NCBI GenBank assembly: GCA_007644065.1
Contig: VJWN01000009.1
Coordinates: 1,116,001-1,180,000, forward strand
DNA from: Margaritispora aquatica
Lineage: Eukaryota > Ascomycota > Leotiomycetes > Helotiales > Discinellaceae
Length of the DNA stretch: 64,000 nt
Direction: 5' to 3'
In this document: piece by piece, positions 35,017 to 47,115 of the stretch
Layout of the letters: the number at the start of each line of letters is the position of its first letter
How positions within the stretch are numbered: position 1 is the first letter of the stretch
Program-made: the position numbers and the translations under genes
The notes under the pieces: generated by a model
Seen by the model: the letters and a program-made list of their open reading frames with translations, nothing else
Told to the model about the DNA's origin: nothing
Databases searched by the model: none

Positions 35017-35453
35017 TTTATTTGACTAAGAGAAATACTGAATTTGATAAGTGTCGAAGAGAATGCAAATTAGAAGATGTAAAGTTGATTTCTTTTATTC
35101 ACGAACCCACGGTGTCAGACGGAGTTATTATGGCCAAGTATTTGAACTCGTCAAATTAATAAAACTATGGCAGAATTCCCGGCTAGAATATTAGGGACGA
35201 CAAGGTCACGCACACAGTGCAAAACTTGATAGATACTCCAGTCCGTGCCTTTATTTTTTTTCGCTTTGCAAGCCTTTAATCAAAATGAATGGTTTGATAC
35301 GTGGAAAGACTTTGGTTGCGAATTAATTGCAGCCGGTATAGTCTTGGCGCCAAGCGCTACCCCAGATATTTACTATCCGGCGAGAGGACCCAAGGGCTTT
35401 AGTACCGCCAACGAAAGTTGTAACTAGTATCGAATCGTACCCGATCCCTATAA
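35017..35453. other. Pectate lyase promoter region
   Basis: Upstream of the lyase start. Frames here are broken; one short stretch (35245-35427) reads for 60 codons from a non-ATG start and has no clear family. Confidence 0.4.
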
Positions 35454-35924
35454 GTAAGTCTTTTCGAATCTATTGACGATTCAACGGCTTGCGACGACTT
35501 ACTTGTAAACTCGGCTTCTGGGGTATTTGACCTTAATGTCTCATTTTCAATATCCACCAGAAATGAACCCTTTGTCAAACATCCTTTATTCCCCATGATC
35601 AGTGGATACTTCTTAATGTGGCCGCTATATATGGCTGGAATCACACGTGTCTCAACGCCGGAGATTCAGAAGTACGTAACACAAGCTCTGCGCTACATTG
35701 GAAATGAGGTTGGATTTCGACCGGGGATAAACTTGGCTGGATTCATTGAAGCGTATCCTATGACTTCGGATCAGGTACATGGCAAGAAGGACTACGGAGT
35801 GAAAGGAACACCATTTCGGCCTTTGTTGCACACGTTGGCAAAAGAGGAGACGGAGAGGTTGAAGAGGTTGGGGAGGATGAGTGTAGAAGCACTAAAGGGT
35901 GGCAATGTTGAGCATGTATTATAA
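35454..35924 (+). pseudogene. C-terminal remnant of a fungal transcription-factor-like gene
   Basis: An open frame runs from just after TAA (35451) to a stop at 35922-35924. From about 35540 it reads like the C-terminal end of Fungal_trans_2 proteins: EPFVKHPLFPMISGYFLMWP, then LYMAGITRVSTPEIQKYVTQ and ALRYIGNEVGFRPGINLAGF. No zinc cluster or middle region is found upstream, and the first ATG (35595) falls inside the conserved part. I read it as the surviving tail of a deleted gene. Alternatively it is a last exon whose earlier exons are too diverged to see. It is not related by position to the pseudogene at 28.7 kb. Confidence 0.5.
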
Positions 35925-36426
35925 TATGAATCGCTGCACCGGTGTTTGCACTTGAAAATGGCAGTCAAAAGAAAATTTCTCGCTGCTTACTTGTCCTCAG
36001 GCCCCAATGGAATAAGTGAAAGTACTCACAGCTTGGATTTATTGAAGACTAACTATTGCGAAAGCATTTGCCATGGATGTTTTCATTGATCAGTGAACGA
36101 AAGTTAGGGGATCGGAGTTAGCTCCTGTTCTTGACGTAAAACAGTTCATCTCAACCAGCTAGTAAAAGGGGCACAGCACCAACACTACTAACCAATAAAA
36201 CCTCAAATAGCATACCCGATGGTATTACTGGTTAGACTTTTGCCTAGAGAACGTTTAATCGAAGTGCCAAGAGTAAAGTAAGCAGGGAAATGGCTTATTC
36301 CTATCGAAGGCATGATCTACACAAGAGCTTGCAAGTATGTAGAGGACCACTGAACCTGAAAATAGTAATAACTTGTCCTATTACTTTTTTTTATTGCGAC
36401 TCTCATTTACGTTCAGCATCAACGCA
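35925..36426. other. Intergenic region, no gene supported
   Basis: Promoter side of the Ser/Thr-rich membrane protein gene. AT-rich, nothing else seen. Confidence 0.5.
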
Positions 36427-37308
36427 ATGACAGCCTCAGCAACAGCAGCAACAATCGTTGCTCTCACTACTCAATTTGCGCCAGCTCCTTCATGTCTAAA
36501 TGACTACTATGCGCTAACGACCAAATTCTTCGTCTCGAATGTCTTGGGGTATGCCCAACTTGGACCGGCTCCAAATTCGAAATGCCAACCTTCTGGATGG
36601 TCAGCTGTTTCTCAATATTTCTCGCCTGGCCTGTGTCCCAGCGGATATGAAGTTGCATGCTCAACAATTGTGGGAGTGGAAACTCAAGCAACTTGCTGTC
36701 CCATAAGCTGGACTTGCCAGAAATCCAGTAGTTGGCCTCAGTACTCCACAGACGCTTGTACTGTGAATGGATCTGACTTGCCAAGTTCGACCTTGCGTTT
36801 CACATCGGTCAACGGGACGAGTACGACGAAATATGGAGTAGCTAACGCGGCAGCTGGTGGGTTGAACGCCTATGGTATCTCGATCAGATGGAAAGCAGTA
36901 GATTTTGTCGTGACATCATCTACTTCTACCGCTTCCAGTTCCTCTGCTACCTCTGTATCTCAAATGTCCCCAGCCACACCGACAAGCTCGAGTGCACAGA
37001 GTTCCAACAGCTCCTCTGGATTATCAACAGGAGTAAAGGCAGGCATCGGAATTGGAGCAGCAATTGGCGCATTGTTGCTGCTGGGAGCACTGCTCATGTT
37101 GTTCAGGCGGCATCGGAGCCGAAATATTGCTTCTCTAGCAGAAGACGATGTACACACTGGATATGCAGATCCAAAACCTGGGCAGTATGAAGCTGTTCAC
37201 ATTGCCGGCTCTGGGAATGGAACGACTCCACGAGTATACCATGAAGTTGATGGCACAAGTGCCAATCGAGTAGAGGCCGATGGAAATCCTCGCTCGGAAT
37301 TGTCATGA
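36427..37308 (+). CDS. Ser/Thr-rich single-pass membrane protein, 293 aa
   Basis: A single exon. I take the ATG at 36427 (MTASATAATIVALTTQFAPA) as start, because the frame further upstream has no other ATG. The ectodomain (about 20-180) has eight or more Cys and motifs CPSGYEVACS and ATCCPISWTC. A Ser/Thr stretch, GLSTGVKAGIGIGAAIGALL leading into a single transmembrane helix, a basic RRHRSR patch and a 60-residue cytoplasmic tail follow. There is no classical N-terminal signal peptide; a type III or unconventional topology is possible, or an upstream exon is missing. The layout is shared with the partial gene at 1-754. This is a common fungal surface-protein design of unknown role; a wall-sensing function is speculation. 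Confidence 0.82.
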   Translation: MTASATAATIVALTTQFAPAPSCLNDYYALTTKFFVSNVLGYAQLGPAPNSKCQPSGWSAVSQYFSPGLCPSGYEVACSTIVGVETQATCCPISWTCQKSSSWPQYSTDACTVNGSDLPSSTLRFTSVNGTSTTKYGVANAAAGGLNAYGISIRWKAVDFVVTSSTSTASSSSATSVSQMSPATPTSSSAQSSNSSSGLSTGVKAGIGIGAAIGALLLLGALLMLFRRHRSRNIASLAEDDVHTGYADPKPGQYEAVHIAGSGNGTTPRVYHEVDGTSANRVEADGNPRSELS

Positions 37309-37821
37309 GAAGAATATGCTTGAGTGAACAGCAAAGACAGACAAATCTCAAATGGAAGATATAGATTAGGTCGATACTTTGGCGCAGCTACCATGTGTTT
37401 TTGGTTTGATAGTGTGAGATATGTAAATTACACTGGGATTCATGTTTCAAATGTATAGATCGTGTTCCCTGGTGGAAACACTTGTTTCCAATAGAACAGG
37501 TAGATGACCTATTTTGATGGTGTAAATTATTTCACAAGCTGGTGAAAAAGGATTGAGTGAAATCTTGAATGTGTGGATAGGTTTTGTGGTTTGAGTTCAG
37601 GGAAAGGTATATACAGCCCCATCCGTTTCTAGCCTAGCCCATCTGCCCCACATTCTCGGACATTGCAGCCTTGCCTGACTTTATTATGACTCGAAAGAAG
37701 TTACTTCAAATCCTCAAAAGCAGACCACTCTGCTCTGAATCGTATATAACCTAGCTATAGACCAGAGAAAATATCCAAGTGGAGGAATATCGGCGGATAC
37801 TCACTGCGCGGCTCTTCAATT
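37309..37821. other. Intergenic region
   Basis: 3' region of the membrane protein gene and promoter of the DUF1308 gene. No gene. Confidence 0.5.
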
Positions 37822-39530
37822 ATGACCACCGACCACGAGGCTGATGTAGAAACATCCCACCAAAAGATCAATGAGAAACTTACTGGTCTCGAGATCGACG
37901 ACACAGAAGGAGAAGATGCGGGCATACAGATTCGCGCGCTTGCACTGCAGATGCAACAAAGATGCCGGGCACTACTCGAAGAACTACTCCAGTTTCAAGC
38001 ATACTTGAAAGAGCAAAAGCGAGAGAAATCTGTGGAGTCCAAGCTCTTCACGAACAGGTTAAAATCTGAAATGAAAGTAATTGATAGAGTAAGTGTTGTT
38101 ACAGTCATTTGAGAGCTCCGCTGATATGATTCTATCAGCTTGCAGCTGCCGATCCAAATAACCCGAAAACAATACTTGGTGTGAAGTCTGCGAACCTGAT
38201 CTACTACTCAGCTGTGTGGTCGTACACGAAGAGTTGCCGAAGCGTAATTGGGCTAAGCAAACGCTTCTACTGGGTCCCTGGGCATGGCATGTCTTTCATC
38301 AATGGGAAAGTGAACACGAGAGGAACCAAACACAAGTCACACAATGTGCTAGTGGACATAGTCGGACAGAATGGCCTGGAATGGATCAAAGTGTCCTCGT
38401 CTACTGAGAAGAGAATAATTTGGGATCTCGCGAAGCAAGGATGGGCTGGTTCGTCAGACGATGACAGCGACTTTGAGAACGAGAATGATAGCTCTGACGA
38501 CGATGCCGATTCACAAGGGCTGCTGAAATTAGCCGAGGCGCTCATGAAAGCCTCTCGTGCGACTCGAGTTCGTTACAAACATCCAAAAGTACGGCTAGTG
38601 CTGCCGAAGATAAGCTCTACCCCAGAGACGAAAGAGGTAGCTGCTGTTTTGCAGCAAATCCGAAATTTAGGAGTGATAGTCCAGACCTCGGACCAGATGC
38701 CTACTGAGAATATACCTATAGCAGAGGTTCTCCCTTCCATGACAGCGGTTCGATTCGAGCCTCTCTCAGATACAATCAATGTGGACTGCACCATTCTGCT
38801 TGCATTTGTGAGTGACCTGTCACATGGACGTGTAGAGCCCGCCGATTGGCACAACAGAACATTAGCGAAGCAGATAGAGATGGAGCTTACCGAGCTGCTG
38901 TTACCCACGAGTCTATGGCCAACATGCGGGGAGAGGAAGCTGGTCTGCACCAAAGAAGCTTCGACTCGAATGCAAGAAATCGTTGATATCATCGGGACTG
39001 CCACCGAGAAGCAACGGACAGCACTATTGTTCAACCAAATTTTATCAAAGGAGCAAATCATCGCCGAGTTCCAAGAACTAAGCGCTTACGACGTGCCCAC
39101 CACTTGGTCACTCCCCATAGAAGTGCGAGACGACGACATGAATACCATTCTCTCGGCTCTCCCACCCATGGCAACAAAAGTCATGGACGAGCTAACTACG
39201 ATCAACAAATCTGTCTTTGGTTACGGGTGGTCATGTGGGCTTACTACTATCAGTTCAAACAGCGTAGTAGCGAAGCAAATCGAATGGATTATCGAGGAGA
39301 ACAGAGAAGGCGACGTGGAGGGACCTGATATTTGGCTATCGAGTGCTTCGCGCTCGCTGGTGGGGAAAGAGAAAGAGAGAAGAGGCGCGGAGAAAGATGG
39401 TGATGTGAGTACGGGGGATGAGAGAGTTTTGACCGTAGAGAGAATCAGTAAGACCTTTAAGCAAAAGAGACTAAAGGAGAGGGAGTTTAAGGAGAAAATG
39501 GCGAATGGTGGGGAGAAAAGGACACTTTAG
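37822..39530 (+). CDS. DUF1308 (UPF0415/C7orf25-like) protein, 552 aa
   Basis: Exons are 37822-38088 and 38139-39530 (553 codons). The intron is 50 nt (GTAAGT, CTGAT branch, TATCAG). The N-terminal part is helical and charged (RALALQMQQRCRALLEELLQ). The middle has LIYYSAVWSYTKSCRSVIGL and NVLVDIVGQNGLEWIKVSSS, the conserved blocks of the DUF1308 family, followed by an acidic linker (GSSDDDSDFENEND). The C-terminal half contains VDCTILLAFVSDLSHG and a PIN-like-looking region with conserved Asp. The family is widespread in eukaryotes and uncharacterised; the PIN-like link is from memory. The Lys/Arg-rich C-terminus could be a nuclear signal. Confidence 0.85.
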
Positions 39531-39878
39531 AGGAATAGACGGTTGATACCAATATTTGTGTGCTGGGTAGATAAAAGTCAACCAAGATACAAATACTTAG
39601 TAGACGATTTGATTGAGAGTGCAGTGCTGTTTAGCGTATCCAGCCCATCAACTTAAGCGAACCTTGATTAAGGTATCAATCACATATTGGCTTCTGAGAT
39701 TGGTACAGGTCCGCCTTTCCAGCTTCCCTGGATTTCAAGCAAGACACATATTCCCTGACGCCTAACAAGCATAACTTTTGGGTATCGATACAAGAAGCAC
39801 AACCTGGCCTGACCATCTGATCCAACCTTGCCCGAAGAGTTGTATTTATCTCCATGCGCTCCTGCACATCCATCCCAT
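39531..39878. other. Convergent intergenic region
   Basis: Between the stops of the DUF1308 gene and Swd2. No gene; frames at 39676-39886 are shadows. Confidence 0.5.
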
Positions 39879-41110
39879 TCATGCAAGACTAGGTTCGGGT
39901 ACCCAGAATATCACCTCCTTATCTCCTGTCGCGAAAAAATTATATCGTGGATTAAACGCAATACATGCCGAATTGCCCTTATACTCCAATTCGCACATAG
40001 GCTTCAACAACCGATCCGTAGGCTGCGCCAAGGTATCCCAAACCAGAGCGTTCTCGTGCCTAGTCCCACTAACCACATACCGTCCATCAGGCGTAAAGCA
40101 ACAGTCCCCAGTACTCGGATGCATGAAATCCGGATCTCTAGGATCCATACCTTCGGGATTATGCTCGCCAGCCGCAAGACGACGAACGCCTGATCTCTCG
40201 CGATACAGCGAGGCTTTGAGATGACCATCAAAGGCATCGAGCAGGAAATGCGAGGGTCCCGTGGTGCCGAGCAGGAGATGCTTCCCATCGTTGCTGAACT
40301 CGAGACGGGACCAGCCTTTGCCGCCGTGCTCTAACATGTCGAACGTGGCGAAGGGCGCCTTGTCGAAATTGCGGAAGTTGTAAAGGAGGATGGATTGTGC
40401 GATGGGCGAGGCTACTGCGAAAACGTTGCCCGAGGGGTCCCAGGCTGAGAGGTAGGCGCCGGTGAGGTTGAGCTTGCCGCAGGAGTTCTTGGTACCGCAG
40501 TCCCAGATGCGGATGGTGTTGTCTTCGGAGCAGGAGATGAAGTTGTCTTGGCCAGGGTGGAGGGAGATACACGTGACGCTCTGTTCGTGACCCTCAAAGT
40601 AGCGTTGGTAGGAGTTGTCGTGGGTAGCGAGGTACCGTATTGTGTCTGACGAGTATGAGAAGGGCTTTTAAGCTTGAGAAGGGAATAGGAACTCACGGTT
40701 AATCTTGGTGCTGGTGTGAATAATACATCCAGTCGCATGACTGAATACTGCCTTCGAGACACCATATTTCTGACTAAGAAGTGGTTTGGAGTGCTTTCCT
40801 TCTTTGACGTTGTAGATTTGCATGGTGTTGTCACTCTCAGACGTGAGGAGGAGTCCACCTTCATCATCGAAGTCTAGGGATGTGATGTAGGTTTCTGGAG
40901 CAGAAGATTTGCTGGAACGCTCGCGTTTAAAATGCTACTTAATGTTAGATTTCTCAAAGGTCTGAAAATTGAGATTCACACCTTGGTAGGTCTGTATATC
41001 GAAATCATCTCTGTCAATGGTGCTGTAAGCTGTGGACCATTCGTCTTTCCATTGGGACCCATGGGAGAGTCGATCACCATCGCGCTTGAAGCCATATCGT
41101 TGGTATCCAT
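39879..41110 (-). CDS. swd2: WD40 protein Swd2 (WDR82)
   Basis: Exons are 41110-40982, 40934-40697 and 40645-39879 (378 codons, 377 aa). Introns are 47 and 51 nt (GTGTGA...TAG and GTGAGT...TCAG). WD repeats are visible: ITSLDFDDEGGLLLTSESDN, YFEGHEQSVTCISLHPGQDN with FISCSEDNTIRIWD, and DCCFTPDGRYVVSGTRHENA. The protein is a subunit of the Set1/COMPASS H3K4 methyltransferase and of the cleavage and polyadenylation factor in yeast, acting in the nucleus. A 45-residue polar N-terminal extension precedes the propeller and is longer than in yeast. Length and repeat spacing fit WDR82-class proteins. Confidence 0.92.
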
Positions 41111-41701
41111 TGCAGCATGGACTGATGCCTTCAAACTATCACCTTGATACGTTTGACTGATGTGAATTCATTTCGCGAGAATAGAAACAAACGAGATGTA
41201 AACGAGAGCATTTGCCATTTGCAGGGCAGTTACAGATGATACACGTGATCTCGGTAGCTAGCCTAGGGTCTTGCACAGGGGTCCTGAAGGAGAAAGCGGC
41301 AAGAGCAGCAAGACGAACTGCCTGTGATGACCAATCAACGTGTTTCTCCGGCTTCGGTCAAAAATCCTTGTCGTTACGCTGTCCTGCCCGCAGAAGACCG
41401 CAGACCCAGACCAGGTACGACCAAAGAATAAAATAATCAACTATCGGGAACGGGAACCACAAGCTGTCACATACAATAATCGGCTTCACTCAAGGCTACA
41501 CAGTCAGCCTCGATATACAACACCACTACTACTCAATTATCCAGTCTCTCCCCTCTTCGCCGTCCACGACAAACGTCACCATTTGTACAGTTTGCTTTTT
41601 TTGAACCTCACGAAGCTCCAAGGTTGAAGCTAAGGCAAGCTGATAATCTAAGAAACGAGAGCATATAAAGCCCCTTCTGCTTCCAGGAGGGGAGAGGAGA
41701 T
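41111..41701. other. Divergent promoter region, swd2 and oac1
   Basis: About 590 bp shared upstream region between two divergent housekeeping genes. No gene; short frames lack support. Confidence 0.55.
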
Positions 41702-42778
41702 ATGTCTACAACTCTAGGGTATGCTACAGCTCTAGGAGAAAATATTGTGGCTTCTAACGTTACCAGTGCCTTCGTAGCTGGTGGGATTGCAGCTTGTGGA
41801 GCTGTCACCGCTACCCACCCATTCGAAACCGTGAAGATTCGGTAGAGCTACCTCCCATTGCTGTCTCGATATTCATTAACTCGAAATAGCATGCAATTGC
41901 AAGGCGAGCTTCAAGAGAAGGCATTACAGCCAAGGTTATACAAAGGACCTTTTCATGGAGTTTCAGTTATTGTTCGCAATGAGGGACTTGGGGGGATTTA
42001 TCGTGGAATTGGTGCTGCATACGTCTACCAGATGATCCTAAACGGCTGCCGTCTCGGCTTCTACGAACCTATACGATCGACGCTCACTACGGCTTTGTTT
42101 GACGATTCTAAGACACAGTCCTTGGGTATCAATATATTTTCTGGCGCAACGAGTGGGATATTGGGTGCCGCAGCTGGAAGTCCTTTCTTTCTAGTCAAGA
42201 CAAGACTGCAAAGCTTTAGTCCATTCGCGCCTGTGGGAACACAACATAAATACAAGAATGCGGTAGACGGTATGAGGCAGATTCACGGTACGGAGGGAGT
42301 GAGGGGACTGTATAGAGGAGTGGGGGCTGCCATGGTTCGAACTGGATTCGGAAGCTCGGTGCAGCTTCCTACATACTTCTTCGCGAAGAGAAGGCTGGTA
42401 AAACACCTGGGGCTGGAAGAGGGACCTGCGCTGCATCTTTTGAGCAGTACAGCTAGTGGCTTTGTCGTGTGCTGTGTGATGCATCCTCCTGGTATGCTCG
42501 CCTACCCAATCCCTAAAATTCAGATCCTAACTTCTACAGATACTATTATGTCTCGCATGTATAACCAGAACGGCAACCTGTATAAAGGTGTCTATGATTG
42601 TCTGGCAAAAACTGTGAAGACAGAAGGCTTCTTGGCTATCTACAAAGGATTCCTGCCTCATCTGGCAAGGATATTACCTCACACCATCCTCACTCTCAGC
42701 TTGGCGGAACAAACCAACAAGCTGATGCGCAAATTTGAGAACCGCATTCTTCCTGCTTCAGTGAAGGATGTGATCTGA
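41702..42778 (+). CDS. oac1: Mitochondrial carrier, Oac1-like oxaloacetate/sulfate transporter
   Basis: Exons are 41702-41841, 41890-42491 and 42540-42778 (327 codons, 326 aa). Both introns are 48 nt. Three carrier repeats are present with signature motifs HPFETVKIRMQLQGEL, SPFFLVKTRLQSF and HPPDTIMSRMYNQ, the last created by the second splice. Each is followed by the YRG/YKG-type second half (GGIYRGIGAAY, RGLYRGVGAAM, LAIYKGFLPHL). The length and the QLQGEL and FSPFAPVGTQHKYKN segments fit Oac1 (SLC25A34/35 group), which carries oxaloacetate, sulfate and related acids across the inner membrane. Substrate choice is inferred. Confidence 0.88.
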
Positions 42779-42912
42779 TCGCGAGTTGGTCAGAATCTAG
42801 GTGGCTGATTCTCCATCTAGTGTATATATCAAATCTGTATAAGAGCGGCCATGTGATCTGGTATGTGAGGCAACTGGTGCCACCGTACTTTTGGATTTCA
42901 ATAGCCTTGTCT
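42779..42912. terminator. Short convergent 3' spacer, oac1 and ctu2
   Basis: Only 134 bp separate the two stop codons, so the 3' untranslated regions of the two transcripts probably overlap. The terminator role is inferred from gene orientation only. Confidence 0.3.
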
Positions 42913-44118
42913 TCAACCGTTAATGGATCTTGAGCAACCATAGCATAAAACTCCATGATCTTCAACTTCTTTTACTGGCCGTGAATCCGAATTTTGATCC
43001 CCTCCCCAACCAAAGATTCCATCAGTGCCTTCAGCTACAGGAAGTCCACATAAATTGCAGGCTCTATTCTCGTTTCCAGATAAGGGCTTCAGTTTGCTTG
43101 ATGTTCGAACAACATTTGCGACAATGCTCGGATAGTTCTCTTCAACTGATTCAAAATATTGAGACATGAGGTCGTCTATTGTTGTGGATTTGGACGAAGC
43201 AGACACATTTGTGGTTGATGGCTGAAGCACAATCAAATCCGCAAGGGAAGGCGAAGTAAGAGAAGAGAAAGCCACCATTTCCTTCTTGAGAAGGTCTCTT
43301 AGTGGGTAATTGAAGGCAACGCCATATGGAGATGTACCATCTGATACTTGCCACGGTAACGAGAAACCTCGGCCTTTGGCAGTCTCTGTCAGGGTCTTCT
43401 CGGCCAGTCTTGTTGTGGAATCTCCAAATAAGATAGCTTCACAGTCATGCTTCTTCCCGACTTCCACTAGAAGTCGGGTAAGTAACGTGGTGACGATATC
43501 TGCCTTGGACGTAGCTGATGGCATGGAACCAATGAATCTCTGCAATCTTTGTGTTCCTGGGACTTGAACTTCGCCTTCCACAGGCTTAGAAACATTCAAG
43601 AACTTCCAGTCTATGGTGTCTAAATCGATGGCTTCCTCGAGTCCTACTGTGGAGTACGAGTGCCTGGGAAAGCGAGCCTTATACTTTTCCAGCAGCGCAG
43701 CAGAACTTTCTCTGTCTGCTTGCTCAGTATGCAAGTCAATGTGAACGACAAAGAGCTCATAGGCTGTGCGCTTGACTTTTTCAAATTGTCCCTGGAGATG
43801 CTGGTCCAGGAGGTACAGTAAGGAAGCTGAAGAAGGTCCAAAGGAAAGCGGGAAAAGTAGCTTCTTGGGTGCACTAGAGGATGGCCTGACTCGGTATGAT
43901 TCCATGCGCTTTATGGTCTTGGTGGAAATATACTGGGTGAAGCATTTACTAGGAATAAATTAGTATGAGTCTTAAAGGCAACTGTGACATTCGTGGACTT
44001 ACTTGCAAACCTTCTCGGATCGTATTTTCTGTGTAGCTTCTTGGACGTTACATCTCTTGCAGATAATTTGTGCACCGTTTGTGACAGGCACAGCTGCTGG
44101 AATAAGTGTGTCACCCAT
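42913..44118 (-). CDS. ctu2: Cytoplasmic tRNA 2-thiolation protein 2 (Ncs2/Ctu2)
   Basis: Exons are 44118-44003 and 43948-42913 (384 codons, 383 aa). The intron is 54 nt (GTAAGT...CCTAG). The N-terminus has paired CxxC motifs: IICKRC (C20, C23) and VCNKC (C38, C41), the second completed by the splice. A Rossmann-like body follows (LLFPLSFGPSSASLLYLLDQ, ELFVVHIDL, CEAILFGDSTTRLAEKTLTE). The C-terminus has two more pairs, CNLCGLP and LCYGCSRS. Ctu2 works with Ctu1/Ncs6 to add the 2-thio group to wobble uridine (mcm5s2U34) of Lys, Glu and Gln tRNAs, using sulfur delivered by Urm1. The PP-loop of Ctu1 is absent, as expected for the non-catalytic partner. Confidence 0.93.
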
Positions 44119-44465
44119 TATTCCTAGAATTTTTTGTATTTCGTTGTTTGTGTTTTGCCGTCGGTGATCGACAAAAAGTTCAGGACGAGGCTTGGGATTT
44201 GCCTTGGGAACCCCCTGTGGTTCAAGCCCACCTGTCTCGCTAGCTCCCGAAGTTGCTGCAGCTGTTTACGTTGCCTGTCCTGTTCAAAAATACATTTACA
44301 AAGCCACTGTTCCATCTTCTTTTTTGACGCCTTTGCTATCTCGCCCATTCGTGTCTCTGTTGTATACGCTTGATGGAAACCTGATTTGCGAAATACCACC
44401 AATTCCTCGCATCCTAGAAGCACAGGAGAGCAGAAACAAGGGCAGCCTCGAGGCTACACGCAAAC
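44119..44465. promoter_or_regulatory. Divergent promoter, ctu2 and ptm1
   Basis: 347 bp between the start codons of two divergent genes, so both promoters must fit here. A frame at 44192-44563 that overlaps it is a shadow of the ptm1 first exon in another frame. Confidence 0.55.
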
Positions 44466-46398
44466 ATGAGGAGCTGGCTCCATGGCCTCCTTTTACTGGG
44501 ACTGTCCGTGACGACGGCCAGTACATTGGAGATGAGAATGGTATGCTGGATGCTAGAAACTAGGTTATAATTCCTAATTGTGTTGTAGGATGAGTCAAAC
44601 GACAATCGGCAACTATGCGCCGGAATGTACAGCAAAAAGGCATGGGGAGGCGCCGTTGATCCGCATATACTTGTGAAATGGATCAAAGAGACATCAGAAG
44701 GCGATTCGGATCCTATTGCAAGTATGGTCATTTTTGAGTGGAAGGATTATGATCTTATTGGAGTTCTGCCAACCGCAGACTCCCTTTCAGTGCGTATATA
44801 CCCTCCCTTGGAGCCAAGATGTAATATGGATATGTGCTAATGTACTTGCAGAAGGAGTATATCTGTGATACCGAGACGATCAACAATAAGTTCTGCAATA
44901 GCAACCAGACAGGCGAATTTATCATGGCACCCAACGCGACGGACATCTCCAAGAACGTGCTGTTCACTAAGGCGATACACTTGAAGGATCCAGGACTACC
45001 AATCAACTATCCAATCACCAAGACAGGGTATTACTGTGTTGGAACCACAGCTTTCAGTCCACAAGATGTCCAATATACTGCCACTGTGGAATTTCGAAAC
45101 GCATACGGCGAGCTCCCAGCCGCTCAGATTGCCAAGCTTCCATTTTATGGTGGAATCACCATTGTATATGCGGTCATAGGAGCGTATGTAAACATGTTAA
45201 GCCAGGTCGTGTAAATTTGCTGACTAGTTTTCATAGCTTTTGGGCATTCCTGTACGTCCAGCATAGACATGATATCTGTAAGTGTTTAGGTTTACGAAAA
45301 GAGGTGCGAAACTAACAGACTGCAGTACCTGTGCAAAACTACATTACAGCAATTATTATCTTTTTGATTGTAGAAATGCTGATGACTTGGGGATTTTACG
45401 GTAAGAGATAAAAGCGGCTTCTGTTGACATCCACTAACTTTTCCAGACTTCATGAACCGGAATGGATCCAGCATCGGCTCAAAAGCCCTTATGGTCATCG
45501 TTGCAGTTCTCAATGCCGGACGAAACTCATTCTCTTTCTTCCTTCTTTTAATCGTGTGCATGGGGTATGGTGTAGTCAAGCATACTCTTGGTAAGACTAT
45601 GATCTATGTTAGATACCTAGCTGGAGGGCACTTTGTCTTTGGTCTCATTTATGCCATTGCTAGTTTGACAGTTACACCTGAGAGCGCTGGTAAATCAACA
45701 CCCAACCCATTCTTGATTTTTTGCTCACTTCCCTAGGTCCTTTGGTGCTATTTGTCATCTTGCCCCTTGCTGGTACCCTTACAGCATTCTATGTGTGGAC
45801 TCTTAACTCCTTGAACGCGACAATGAAGGATCTCAACGAACGTAAGCAGACAGTAAAGGCACTGATGTACCGCAAACTCTGGTGGTCCATTCTTGCCTCC
45901 ATTATGGTCATCTTCGGCTTTTTCTTCTTCAACTCCTTTACTTTCGCCTCAGCAGGGGATCCAGATTTCGTGCCCTTCCACTGGCAAACACGATGGTTCA
46001 TTCTCGACGGGTGGCTCAATCTCGTTTACCTCGCCGACGTCATTTTCATTGCATACTTATGGCGACCAACTGCAAATAATAGACGCTTTGCAATGAGTGA
46101 CGAGCTAGCACAGGATGACGAAGGCTTTGAGATTGCAGACTTCGGTGTGGATGATGATGAGGATGACGATGATCTCGAGAATGCGGGTGCCCATAGAGGC
46201 GAGAGAAACGCTAGTGGTCAAGAGGGACCGAGGTACGATCCTGCGCCAAAGGCAAAGACGGACGCAACGAGGGATGTGCACAGAGATAGCGAGGATGGCG
46301 AGATGTTCGCTGTGGGTGATGAAGGGGATAGGTGGAGTGACGATGGAAGCGATGAAGAAGAGAGGGGTAACCTTGTGGGAAAGAAGGACAAGGATTGA
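44466..46398 (+). CDS. ptm1: GOST-family seven-TM protein, Ptm1/GPR107-like
   Basis: Seven exons: 44466-44540, 44589-44789, 44852-45183, 45237-45277, 45326-45400, 45447-45689 and 45737-46398, giving 543 codons (542 aa). Introns are 46-62 nt. Exon 1 encodes a signal peptide (MRSWLHGLLLLGLSVTTAS) and is in a different frame from the longest open frame there. The luminal domain starts DNRQLCAGMYSKKAWGG and has conserved Cys. Seven helices follow, for example FYGGITIVYAVIGAFWAFLY, YITAIIIFLIVEMLMTWGFY and WWSILASIMVIFGFFFFNSF. The cytoplasmic tail is highly acidic. The family sits in Golgi and post-Golgi membranes and helps membrane protein sorting. Yeast Ptm1 is poorly characterised. Heavy splicing contrasts with the intronless neighbour. 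Confidence 0.92.
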
Positions 46399-47115
46399 GC
46401 TTCTGTTAGATTTGGGCTGCGTGTAAACGTCGACGGTATATATCCCTATTGATGATTGTAACATTAGATGGTCGGTTCGGGGGCTTGGGTAAACAAGCAT
46501 GGCTCTTTGAAATCAATGGCGTTGATGAGACGGTCTGTCTCGGTATGAACTTTGTTCGTTGTGTGTACTTGCCTGGAATTATCGTGTCCCTTTTCAGCGT
46601 CAATGCGAATCCTTATTCATGTGACATACACTTGATGGTCCATCAAAGATAGCTCAGCACAAATATCGAAAACCTCTGTTAGTTGGTCGTCACTGACACT
46701 CTCACGCATTCAAGACTTGGACTTCCTATAAGTAAGTATCTTTATTACTCGTTTCTTTATGTCAAGCTTTCAGCTTATCATTTATATACAAATATACAAA
46801 TCTCATCTCATCTCGCTCATCTCGTCGCATCTCATTTGAACAAATAAAATAAGCCTGTCAAGGGCTGGCTAATGACAAAACAAACAACAAAAACACCACC
46901 AACGCCATCGCGCAATGCAGTCCTGAAACCTGCCACCGATCCGACACCGAGATTTACCTCCAAATGTCCCCCTCTTGACGATGGACATGTTTTCCTACCT
47001 TACCTTGCCTTCCTTCCTTCCATCCTATCTAAGATTTTTGTACAAAAGGAAACCTCATCCTTTCTTCCACCATTTCCTAAATATCCATCCATCTATGAAT
47101 TGAAACTATCGTTTT
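46399..47115. other. Convergent intergenic region, ptm1 and fmp27
   Basis: 3' regions of both genes. A CATCTCATC-rich patch at 46800-46840. A 129-codon plus-strand frame (46872-47261) overlaps the fmp27 end and is rejected. Confidence 0.5.

Noticed and set aside
44192..44563. 123-codon plus-strand frame as the first exon of ptm1
   Set aside because: A different frame at 44466-44540 gives a signal peptide and splices in phase to the luminal domain.
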